Below are positions 45,512 through 55,867 of a stretch of DNA of 64,000 nt, piece by piece. Position numbers and translations under genes: made by a program. This DNA is from Telopea speciosissima (Eukaryota > Streptophyta > Magnoliopsida > Proteales > Proteaceae): positions 7,079,568 to 7,143,567 of the forward strand of contig NC_057925.1 of the NCBI RefSeq assembly GCF_018873765.1. The letters run 5' to 3'. Within the stretch, counting starts at the first letter, position 1. Every line of letters begins with the position of its first letter. Under the pieces are notes generated by a model, which saw nothing but the letters and a program-made list of their open reading frames with translations, was not told the DNA's origin and ran no database searches.

Positions 45512-46478
45512 CATGGTACAAAATTTCGTGATATATCGCAAAATTTCAGTAATTTCGATAGGATCAAGATGAGATGTGAAGGCAAAATCAAAAAAGACAA
45601 AATTTTAACGATATTTCGTAATATTTTGGGACATTTCGGCGATATACCGAAATATCGTCGAAATGTGACAAAAGACCTCACGTGACTCATTAAACCATGG
45701 TTATAAATACCATATTTCACTAGCTAACAGTCGAAATATCGACCAAGAGCTAGGCAGAAGCTGTTTTTGGCCAGCTACACTGGTTTCTTCTCCGAAATAA
45801 TACCATGGTCCACATATGTCCTTCAAACAGAGAGCAATCGACGTAGACTACAGCGGACCATGAGTGGGATTGAGCCAGGAAGGCACAGCAACTATTATTA
45901 GCACTTGTGACTTGTGACTTGTGACTTGTGAGTGTTGTGAGTCTTATCTCTTGTATCTCTTGTAAGTTGTAAGTTGTGATTTTACTGATTTGTGAACTTG
46001 TGAGTTGTGACTTTGTGTATTGCCTATTAAAGTATTGACTATTGAACTATTGAGTATTAACTATTGAGTCATTGACTATTATGGAGTTTATGAGAATATG
46101 ATTTATGAATTATGTCTTATGAGTTTTAATTAGTTTGGTTAAATTTCTTTTATGTCTTTAACTGCCTAATCAATGTGTATTTAACTATTTCTTTACATTA
46201 GGATCGGCAACCGTATACTGTCAATCAAGGGTGCAAGCCCAAAACACCACTTTGAGTTCATTTTTTTGCAATATGAAGGCTTAAATGTGTTTATTTAGCT
46301 TTAATACGGATGTCCATGAAGTATTAGGCCTAGATATGGCAAAAAAAACCCACCAAGATGGACTCCAGAAATATTGCAGAAAAAATGCAATATTTCGGTG
46401 AAAATTCCCCATATTTCTGATATTTCAGATATCTCAGTAGGCCCGAGATACCGATATATCGCAAAATTTAATACCTTG
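45512..46478. mobile_element. hAT-like non-autonomous element with CGATATTTCG arrays
   Basis: A perfect 8-bp duplication GTTACAAC lies at 45504-45511 and 46479-46486. The ends are CATGGTACAAAATTTCG and, inverted, CAAGGTATTAAATTTTGCG. The arms hold degenerate AATTTCGGCGATATACCG words. The centre has heptamer repeats (CTTGTGA about four times near 45902-45930) and ATTGACTATTGA-type repeats near 46020-46080. No coding sequence. Confidence 0.9.
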
Positions 46479-46591
46479 GTTACAACCACAAGTCCCCAAA
46501 CTCTCAATCCAGTAATTTGTAAACAGATCGAATTCGATCGGGTAATGATTATATTCGAACAGATTCGGGTAGTGAATTTATTTTTTTTTAA

Positions 46592-47010
46592 GGGAAAATT
46601 ACATTATTAGCTACTTTTGGGTTTTCATTTACAAAACTATCCACCCTATGTTTGAGTTAACAAAAATAGACAAAAACAAGTTAAGGTTTACAAAACTGGA
46701 CAAAATAGTATCTGTCCCACACTTTACTTTTTTGGACATTTTTATCCCTGTCATTGCCTTCTCGCCCAGGCATCCTCCATTCCCTGCAACCCTACCCTTG
46801 TCCCATCCACCGACATTCTCTGCTACCCCAAGTAATAGAGGGAAAAAAAGGAGAATTTTTCAGAGGGTAACTGCCGAGGAAGGAAGGAGAGTCACTGTTT
46901 TGTCTAGTTTTGTAAAACTAAACTTGTTTTTGTCTATTTTTGTTAACTCAAACATAGGGTGGACAGTTTTGTAAATGAAAACCCAAAAGTAGCTAATCAT
47001 GTAATTTTCC
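46592..47010. mobile_element. non-autonomous Mutator-like element, copy 2
   Basis: Same family as 3402-3831 in opposite orientation. The inverted repeats begin GGGAAAATTACAT and include CCACCCTATGTTTGAGTTAA. A perfect 9-bp duplication TTTTTTTAA lies at 46583-46591 and 47011-47019. The right terminus has CC where GGG pairs would need CCC. Confidence 0.85.
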
Positions 47011-47391
47011 TTTTTTTAATATGGATTCTCCTAAGTGAATATGAACGCAGATCAACAAATTTCCGACTATCCATTGACATCTTTGTCGTTTTGTTGATGA
47101 GGGTTAGGGTTGAGACTAAAGAGTTCAGCAACTACCTTTTCTTTTAAGATATGTGATTCCATGTATCAAAATGCATAAAACAATATATATAAACCAATAA
47201 AAATCTAAAAAAAGAATCATGTTATGTATGCTTTAACTTTCAGTATATTAACGTTGCAGGTAAAGCTGGATCAAGGAACGTCATCCCTCTGTCCTTCCTT
47301 TTATGAGTGTAAAATTTCAGGATATTTGTTTCCATTATTATTTTGGCTCATTCACAACACATTAACATGGGGTAGAAGTCTGGTTTCTATC

Positions 47392-48327
47392 AAAAACCCT
47401 AACGCAACTTGCTGCCGCAGCCTCTGTTTGTTGTCTCCGCCCTTGTGGCGTGTTCTCTCTCCATCTATGTGACGTGCTACCTTTAGCCATGACTCTTGGA
47501 GGTTCATCGGACGTCGATGCTACCGACGACGATGATGACTCACGTGTGCAACTTCGCCCCTCCTGTGCCCTTCTCCCTTACCCTCACCGGCGTCGCTGCT
47601 TTCATCGCCACCCCCTCCTTGTCCCTTACTGCCCTGCTAATCACCAGCGTCACAGCCTCCCCCTTCCTCACCGGCGTCACCGCCCTCACCGGCGTCGCCA
47701 CCCTCACCACCACCCCCTGCCCCTCCTCCTCACCTATTCCATCTTCCCTTTTCCCCATCCCTTCTCCCCTCACCATATCTCTCCCCTTTTCCCGGTCCAT
47801 GTCCCCTCCCCCTTCCACCCTTTCCCGATCATGTTATCTGTCCTTTTTTATTTTCTTTTTTAGTTTCTAGTTTTGCAGGTTACGCCGGTTCTGGCGTTGG
47901 TGTCGCTATGGAAATGGCCGGCTCCGTTACCCCTCTCGTCGTTCAGATCTTGTGGCCCTGTCACCGTTCACCGAAGCTCCTCTCGGCGCGGCAACGTGCC
48001 GGCTCGCGTGGGCATGATGGCGCAGATCTTCTCGGCACTTATGGGGTCCTTTCTTTTGGCACGAGAGTGCATGCGCTTATCAGTTGCTGTGTTGACAACA
48101 CTTTATCTGGGGCAATGGCTTTCACCCATCCCCCTCTCCGGAGGACTCAGTCTATGGCATGCGAGACCGGGTCACTTTTCGCTTCGTCGGTCTAGGTTCT
48201 GTATATCCAAACCTTCTGTTGGTCATGCTATCTATCTTTTTTTAGTATCGTTTTATGTATCCTATTTTTCTGTTGGCGTTGGGCGCGCATGAATGAATAG
48301 CCCGATTATCTACAAAAAAAAAGAAAA
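47392..48327 (+). mobile_element. 936-bp retroposed sequence with a long target duplication
   Basis: It is flanked by AGAAGTCTGGTTTCTATC (47374-47391) and AGAAGTATGGTTTCTATC (48328-48345), 17 of 18. It starts AAAAACCCTAACGC and ends in an A-rich tail (TACAAAAAAAAAGAAAAA). This is the signature of LINE-driven insertion. The body is GC-rich with CACCGGCGTC repeats. Open frames at 47487-47863 and 47908-48195 show no known domain. It could be a non-autonomous LINE derivative or a processed transcript of an unknown gene. Confidence 0.8.
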
Positions 48328-48647
48328 AGAAGTATGGTTTCTATCGGGTGGACTGGGGTGCCTAACACATTCCTTGTACCATAACCTGACATGGACCCTA
48401 ACCTTTGGACTAAATCAGTTCAAATGGAGTATTCTTTATTTATTTCTTAGTAAGGGTCTTAGACCATAATCTAGGTGGCGAATGTCGACTTTTTTTCAAT
48501 AGAGACCTTGATGGCAGTTTTACCTGAAAACCCATTATCCTCACAATGTGCCAACGATGTTCAAAAGAGGCATTTGGATGCTCCAATACAGAGGAATGAT
48601 TTGATTCAAATTGAAAGAACTAAAAAAACCAAGGACTAACCTAAAAT

Positions 48648-48800
48648 GAGCCCGGATTAAGTACATGTACTTGAACCATCATTGAAACCCGATCTCCAGC
48701 CACATGGGATCCACTAACCCCTATGTGGAACTCTTGGATCCCATGTGGGTGGAGATCTGATCTCAAGGACGGTTTACATACGTGGAGCTGATCTGTACTC
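48648..48800. mobile_element. foldback MITE
   Basis: A perfect 9-bp duplication ACCTAAAAT lies at 48639-48647 and 48801-48809. The arms contain GATCTCCA(G/C)CCACATGGGA and their inverse around a 25-bp loop. The outermost ends are diverged. Confidence 0.72.
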
Positions 48801-48810
48801 ACCTAAAATG

Positions 48811-50436
48811 TGTAGGTGAACTACAGTCCATGGGATCAATAACACATGAATCAATTATGGATCATGTTGGATTCACAACTATTTGAAATTCCAGGGTTAC
48901 CCCATGGTTGCCCCATGGGCACCCTATTTAAATTTTAGGGTTTCCCATGGTCTCTCATGGGAATCCTACTGTGACCCTATTAGGGTTTTGGTATAAACTA
49001 TCTTACTAAAACTACTCTTTCTTGTCCCGTAAAATAAAATTATGGGATCCACAAGAGAGAGAAAATTCATATTTTTTCCATCCCATGGAAAGAGGGATCC
49101 ATATCATACCCGAATGCTCAGCGGAAAGAGATTAATTCGGGTTTCTTTCACATCCCAAGATTATCAAAATAATTATAACACTTATCCGAATCAATCAACC
49201 AAACCCTAATCCGGATCTCCTTGATGTAGTAGAAGATCCCAAAACCAAACCAAAATCTTTTCTCAGAACCTTGGATCCAATCCAAAAAATCAGGTTTCCA
49301 AAAGCCTAACCAGATCTCAAAACCCTAGAGAGCAATAGATCAAAAGAGAAGAACGATAGAGGAGAGAGAGTGTCTGCTGTTTTTTCAAAGAGGGGGCTGA
49401 AAATTTCGTCCAAGCTTGAGTGCTCAAAAAAAAAATCGTTGCCCCCTTTAGTCCTTGTTGTGTTTAAATAGGAGAAGCTCTTATGAGCTTCCCCATTCCT
49501 TATGAGAGCCTGACACTCTCTCTCCTGGTTTGACCTGAAACACTAATGGGCTTAAGTTGTGGGCTTCTAATTAGTGAAGAAGCATAATCTAAAAGAGAAA
49601 AATTATAATTAATAAATTTAAACACTAATGGGCCTTAAATAATTAGTATCAAACCCCATACTTGTTTAAATAAATTTACTAATTAGCAAATCCTAGAAAT
49701 ACCCCTGCATATCAAATATGCACCAACCCTCCACTAAATAACATATCCACAATGGAATCTAGGGCATGTACACTAATACTGCCAAACCTCATTCCATGGT
49801 ACATGTCCACCTCGGAGTATCTGTGTACATGATTAGAATCTGCAAAAATACGTTTTTGCAAAAACCATTTATCAAAACGGTACAGGGTCCTGTTCATCTC
49901 TGACCAACCACTAGATTAACTCCCCGTGATGTTTCTCAATCGAGTAGTGGAAACCATGTTGAGTGACTCTTTCACTCAGATAATATTTATGTATTTCCAA
50001 AATACCGGTTAGTTCTCTTGAACCGCAGTCATTGGTAAACCAAAGAATACACTCACATCATGCACTGACAAGGCCCTCTCAAGTACTAGGTCTCGGTGAC
50101 ACATGTCTATCTCAAACATACATCTGATAGTAATACATGAAGGAATCGACTAAGTAAGATTCTTCACCAATACACACATCAACACGTGAGTATTCAGATT
50201 CGTACCCTGACATCAAACATGTCTATGCATACCCAATGCGACAACTATATGATAAGGGTTGTCTAACCCAAACCCTAGTCATAACTACTAGTTTAAAGTA
50301 AAACTTATGGACATGCATTGCTCATAATTTTATATCGCATGTGATCATATTAAATAAAAATATATGAAATATTTAATACATAATAAATTGGGTTGAGCCG
50401 AATTGAACTGGATTTGATGGACACACATATCCAACA
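48811..50436 (-). mobile_element. solo LTR, 1.6 kb
   Basis: On the minus strand it begins TGTTGGATATGTG and ends CACCTACA, with 5-bp duplication AAATG at 48806-48810 and 50437-50441. TG...CA ends plus a 5-bp duplication fit an LTR retrotransposon. No internal domain is present, so the body was probably lost by LTR recombination. Copia-like by its TGTTGG start, but that is tentative. Confidence 0.8.
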
Positions 50437-50710
50437 AAATGACCTTAGGAGAAGTGGTGAGAAAAGACACGCATAGTTTAGACATGTTTCAAATATGAGC
50501 CGAATAGAGTTGATCGGAGGGCAAATATCCGTGTCTACGGATAAGGCTGAGTTGTTCTTGTTGATCCTAAAACAAAAAAGATTCCAATCCAATGGGTTGA
50601 GCTACGAAGAACAATCTTTGTTCTGCTGCTGGTGCACAACCCGAAACTTGAAAGCCTCCCAATCAGACTGACCCAAACGGGACGGAAATTATCTTACATA
50701 TGAGTACCGC

Positions 50711-50719
50711 TTTCCCGCC
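50711..50719 (+). promoter_or_regulatory. E2F-type site upstream of SMC5
   Basis: TTTCCCGCC matches the E2F consensus TTTSSCGC. It lies 119 bp before the SMC5 start codon, where plant DNA replication and repair genes often carry such sites. S-phase control is an inference. Confidence 0.6.
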
Positions 50720-50837
50720 ATTTTAATACCAGTTGTCACTTCCCTTCCGCAGAAAATTTTGCTCTTCGTTCATCCTAATGTCGTACGAACCTAGGGTTCC
50801 GCTAAGATCTTAGACCTCCATCGTCGAAACATCTTCA

Positions 50838-51537
50838 ATGGAGCCTTCTGCTAAACGCATCAAACTCAGCAGGTATGAACATCTATTCGCCTGCACCCGA
50901 AAAGGAAAATAGAACCTTCCGCCTTTTGTGTCCTCATTGTGGGGGGTTTTGTGGAATTTTCTCTCCACATCTACGTTAGGGTTTGATAATATGATCGAAG
51001 AAGATATTTTTGATCTTTCATCTTGCTGCATCAGCATGCTGGAACATTTTTATGTTGTTTTTAAATTTCTCTCTTTTTTTGGGGTTTAAATGAAAAATTT
51101 CAACCATCGTTTGCTGGATTCTTCAGAGGCCAGGATGATTACTTGCCGGGAAACATTATCGAGATCGAGCTCTGTAATTTCATGACATTTGATGAACTGA
51201 TAGTCAAACCCGGTTCGCGTCTCAACCTAGTAGTGGGACCCAATGGATCGGGGAAGAGTTCTGTGGTATGCGCGATCGCCCTTGGTCTTGGCGGCGAGCC
51301 TCAGGTTGGAACACTGATCTCCTTAATTTCAATGATTCAGTGGTTTAGGGCTGTAACTAAGTCGGAAGTTTGCCTCTTTGCAGCTACTTGGAAGGGCTTC
51401 CAGTGTTGGTGCTTATGTGAAACGCGGAGAGGAGTCTGGTTATATTAGGATTTCTTTGAGAGGTGAAGCTTTAGAGGAGCAGATTAGTATCAAGCGAAAG
51501 ATAGACAGGCATAACAAGTCTGAGTGGATGTTGAATG
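50838..51537 (+). CDS. SMC5: SMC5 N-terminus, exons 1-3 (partial)
   Basis: The exons are 50838-50872, 51127-51304 and 51384-51537, all with GT-AG borders and consistent phases (2, 0, then 1 at the end). They encode 122 residues plus one base of the next codon. Residues 20-40 read GNIIEIELCNFMTFDELIVK, Walker A is GPNGSGKSS at 49-57, and AYVKRGEESGYIRISLRG follows. SMC5 pairs with SMC6 in a nuclear ATPase complex for DNA repair and recombination. The next expected exon was not found in the following 12 kb, which is mostly retrotransposon sequence. Either intron 3 exceeds 12.4 kb or this is a stranded 5' fragment. Confidence 0.9.
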
Positions 51538-52310
51538 GTATGATATGTAACTCCCAATGTTGAACTTATCTTTTTCGTGTTCAAGGACTAAATGTTTGGA
51601 TGAACTATTGTTTTCCGCAACTGGATGCTGCAAATTTGACATTCTCACTAGACATAGTTAAAGAGTGAAAGGAAATGACACGAAAGAAAAGAAAGAAAAA
51701 GGAAATACTACAAGATAAAAATCGCATTGTATCTGTAAAAGAAGGGGTTAGAACTTAGAAGGGCTGAACACTGGGAGGATCAACATTGCTTATAAGCCAG
51801 AACATTAGAAACTACTCTTAGCGTGTCTATGAAAAAGCCCTGTATGAGAAGCAACCACTAGGCTAAGTATATGAATAATTTAATTGAACTTTCTACTACT
51901 CTGCCAATGCAGCACCAGAGTTCATTAATTGATTTCTGTTGACTTTCAAGATAAGACCAGCATTCAACTATTGTGCCTTGCACAATTTTGGTTTCCATCG
52001 AATCATGAACTGCTTACCAAGAATGAAAAAAAAAATCATAAATTAAATCCTCATTTTAAATCTAAATGCCTTTTCAGAAAAACAGTTCAATCATGATCTG
52101 AATTTATGTTTCTGTTGCATCTTCCAACCAACGTTCAACAAACCGATCTGTGCATTTTGGTGCTTAAACTGTTGAATTTTGCCTTGAAACTTCAGGGCAA
52201 GCCTATTTAAGCATGATTACACATATTCAAACCATTAGATTGAATAAAACACACTAAAACTAGTAGTTTAGCTTCAGACCTAGGTTGCTATTGTACGTTG
52301 TATCCTACTG
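51538..52310 (+). other. SMC5 intron 3, start
   Basis: The donor is AATG|GTATGAT. AT-rich DNA follows with no further SMC5 coding sequence or named repeat. Confidence 0.6.
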
Positions 52311-53010
52311 ATGCAGATTTATCACCAAACTGGGCTTATTTTATTAGGAATAAGTCTAAGGTTGGGTTATATACATGTTGGGCCTTTGATCCCATGGGTT
52401 TTAAATGTAATAGGCCAATTTTATGGGCCTAAACTATAGGTAATAAGATTAAATACGGGATTAGTTAGTAGATTTATTTTTATTTGGTTAGTGGTCATGT
52501 GACTTGGTTAAGTGATCATGTGACAATTTAATTGTTATTTAAGTTGGGCTGGATTAGAATTCTATAAGTCCAGCCATGTTTTGAGTCTATTTCCTTTGTT
52601 ATTTCAGTTTCCTAGTCAATTTAAGTTACCTAATAGGTTAAGGATTGGGTTAGGCCTTTCCTTTTTAATGTAGGAGTCTATTTTTGAGTCTTTTATATAA
52701 GGTTGTAAGGTGGGCAAGCATTGAACACGAATTTTGATATTAATGAAAAGCTTTTGCTGCTCTTCTTCTCCATTGAAGATTTTTGTCTTGTGTTTGTCTG
52801 GTGAGATGGGTGTTTGATCCGATTGACACCTTGCGGTGGGAAGCCTGGGTGGTTCGTTGGTAGGATTGGTGTATGATCCAATCGATACCTTGCGGTGTGA
52901 AGCCCAGGTGGTTCTTTTGAAGATTTCCTTCGAGTTCTAGTTAAAGATTCATTTTATTCAAGTTTCTCAATCAAACAAGCTGCTGCCAAGGAATTTCTGC
53001 GACAATAGTG
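52311..53010 (+). repeat. LTR-like repeat X, plus-strand copy
   Basis: It starts TGATGCAGATTTATCACC and has a TATA-like TTATATAAGG near 52696. It contains two units of ACACCTTGCGGTG(G/T)GAAGCC (52827 and 52887). The same start and units appear on the minus strand at 58477-58850 and 55186-55860. I infer an LTR-type element but found no target duplication. The 53011-53600 stretch has CCCTAAACC-rich DNA without a gene. Confidence 0.55.
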
Positions 53011-53599
53011 AGTTTGATTCATCCCAACCCTAACCTTTCTTCATCTAATCCTCTAAACTACCTAAACCCTAAAATCCCCTCCATCACTGAACAACATTCC
53101 CATTACCTAAATTCTTCCCAGACCAAACCAGCCAGCAAAATCCTACCTTTTTTAGATCAAACTCTCTACCCTGCCCCTATAGCACTCGATCCAAACCCTA
53201 GCGCCATCCTCCCTCTTCAAACCCTAGATCCCCTATTTTACTCTTTTCAAAAACCCGAAACCCTAACCCTATATTGCTGTTAATTCAAATCAGCATACTT
53301 CCCTCCATTAAAATATCTCACGATCTTCACTGATAGACTCCCCTACCTCAACTTGACATAACCCTAACATCAAACCCTAATCCTTATTTCACCAAAAACC
53401 CTATTTTGACTTAGTCGATTCACCTGTTCATAACAGATCCTAGTTTACTGGCTCCTAGTTGGTCTTCTACCAATCTAGGACTACATTACCTACTATATCC
53501 TTTCTCTTAGATAACCTATTCTACACATAATTTAGTACTAGAAAACATAACATTTAATAAAAGTAATTGAAATATGTGTTAAGAATGAAGAAAAGCCAT

Positions 53600-54730
53600 T
53601 TAATAGTACACCAATTTCAAAAAGTGTCATCGTAGACACTAGACAATAAGTACAACTGTGAACTGTACAAGTACCACTATTGATGCTTCTACGCCTATGT
53701 CAGTACCACATAGAGTTCTGGGGAGTCTCAAAACTACTTGAAGATTGTTGTTGTTAATGGTACCATTCCTCCAACTATATGACAAATGATGCTCATGTCA
53801 TTGCTTGCTTGAAAAAGCGCTCGAAGTCCAACACAACAACCTTATAAGTGTCATTGTCAACATATTCTAGGTAAGCCAACCAAGGATATATATCATCGGT
53901 TCGTGAAGGTGATTCAAAGGTTTTCTCACCGTAGTTACTAGGTGGACTAAGTTGATATGGTTAGGGGGCGGGGTAGTCCTAGAGCTCCTCTTTGATGGGG
54001 GCAAATAGACATTCAGAAGCTCATATCCTGTGGGCCCCTTCATTCCTGGGCTGACTTCCCTACAATGTCTAATATGTTTTGATAGTATGATCTCTTAGTG
54101 GCGTTTGCTGGGATACTATGGTAGAAGAACCACTTGGACATAATGTCACCAGCTTTGCCCTTTTAGTCAGCCCACAACCTCTTATGCTTCGTGTGTCCTG
54201 AAGATGGTAGGATCCTGCTCAAGGATGTCATTGACACCCTCTTTTACTGCGGTCTGATATTTTGTGATCGATGGTAGGGAATTCTATTTGCTTCTGCTTC
54301 TGCCTACTTCTCTACCCTATGTAGAGCAACTACTACTAGGTTTGGTACAAGTGGTCTAGAGTAACCATGGTTTTTGGAATCGTTATCGGATCAGCCATAT
54401 CGGTCGATCTGTATCGGCGATACAGGGCCGGTATCGGATCGGTGTTACCATGGTTTTGGGGGTTAAAATAGTAAAAAAAAGATATCGGAATGTAATGGGC
54501 AAAATCGTCTGATCCAGCCCAATACGGTCGATACTGATACAATACTGTGACCCTAGCAAGTCGTATATGTCTCGTTTTTGCTTCTGTTTCCACATCAACA
54601 GGCATATGCTTCTCACTACTACCATTTACATCCACTGGTGCTGGGTGTCTCTCAAGAATTGCCTCCTCAAACTACTTTAAAGCCTTCTGCCTGTCCAATG
54701 TCCTCTGTCTTCCTCCCTTCATGAGGGCAG
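53600..54730 (-). pseudogene. hAT-family transposase-like remnant (DUF659-type region)
   Basis: On the minus strand around 54190-53960 the translation reads GHTKHKRLWAD, stop, KGKAGDIMSKWFFYHSIPAN and YYQNILDIVGKS, then after a frameshift GMKGPTGYELLNVYLPP. This layout (KWFFYHSIP...YYQ...PG-KGP---EL) is that of plant BED/DUF659 hAT-type proteins. Several stops break it. A CATGGTTTTTGGAATCG-type repeat (about 54367-54550) interrupts the upstream part. Confidence 0.5.
54367..54560. repeat. CATGGTTTTTGG/CGATACTGATAC-type hAT-like repeat
   Basis: It starts CATGGTTTTTGGAATCG and contains ATCGGTCGATCTGTATCGGC, like the MITEs at 24781 and 28378. The word CATGGTTTTGG recurs at 54449. I could not define its right end or a duplication. 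Confidence 0.5.
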
Positions 54731-55185
54731 TAATGTAGTTCTAGATTTGATTTATTCAAACTAGAAACCAAACCAAATCTGTCTTCAAAGGATGACTCAA
54801 TTTAGGGCTTAAAACCAGGAAAAAAGCTAAATTGGTTTAGGGTTTTATGGGATTTAAGGTATGGCGGTTAGGGTTAATGCTAGGTTTTAATTTATTAATT
54901 TAGTGATGTAATAAACTGAATTCAGCAAACCAGTGAGGTGTAAAACAGAATCGGCAGCAGGGTTTTTTGGAGAAATGGGATTTCCTAGGGTTCGGCTGGT
55001 CAGAACCAGCCACAAATTGGATCGAGTTCTCCAATGGGGCAAGGGAGCACTTGATCAAAATATGGGATGATTCCCATGGCTGGTTTGGGCTGGAATGAAT
55101 GTTGGACTTGGGAATAAAAGGGGAATCTCGGGTTTGGAAATTTGAACTTATTTGCTGGTGATAAATAAACCTTGAGATCAGATTG

Positions 55186-55860
55186 CTGGACTGCAGAACA
55201 GTAATGGAGATGCAAAAGAGAACCAAACGAACCACCCGGGCTTCCCACCGCAAGGTGTCAATCGGTTCAAACACTGATTCTGTCAGCCTTGATCAAACAC
55301 AGGACAAATCTTCAGCAAGGAAGACAAAGTTGCAGAGTTGCAGCTTGAAGATGTTCTTTCTAAATTCTGTGAGGTAAAGAAGGCCATGTCCTAATCAGAC
55401 TAGGAGTGGAAAAGATCCTCTAGCCGACTTATCTAAGCACCACACTCCCTCTTAAAAATTGTGGAGAGGAGTGGACCCAAATTTAAAACATAAAAAGACA
55501 TAACTAAAATCTACTAAAATCACTTAAATTGAATCACTTGTTGGACCAGCTTGGACCCGGTTCAATTTAAGAACATAAATTACATAAAAAATAAAAAAAT
55601 AAACCGAGTATGGAACTAACTCAAGACTAAACAGCTACTTGGACTTCTTCTTCTACAAGGTGTCGATTGGATCAAATACCAATACCACCAACGAACCACT
55701 CGGGCTTCACACCGCAAGGTGTCAATTGGATCACACACCAATCCCACCAGCTTTGATTACACATAAAGCAGATCTTCAATAGAAGAAAGGTTGCAGCAGC
55801 TTGCAAGAGCAGATTTCATAAAACAGTGAGATAAAGAGGAGCCCCACGGTTGTTCTTTAT
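55186..55860 (-). repeat. LTR-like repeat X, tandem minus-strand copy
   Basis: Read on the minus strand it repeats the block order of 58690-58480: TTGAACCGG, AGAGGGAGTGT and a CTTGAAGAT-like segment. It then has two CACCTTGCGGTG(T/G) units (complement at 55710-55721 and 55246-55257) and a variant at 55660. Two partial copies lie head to tail. The 54900-55185 part continues with a leader-like sequence and no gene. Confidence 0.5.
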
Positions 55861-55867
55861 TTATATT

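Noticed and set aside
53035-53275. CCCTAAACCC and similar words suggesting telomere-like repeats
   Set aside because: The motif is scattered and never forms a tandem array of the 7-bp plant telomere unit.
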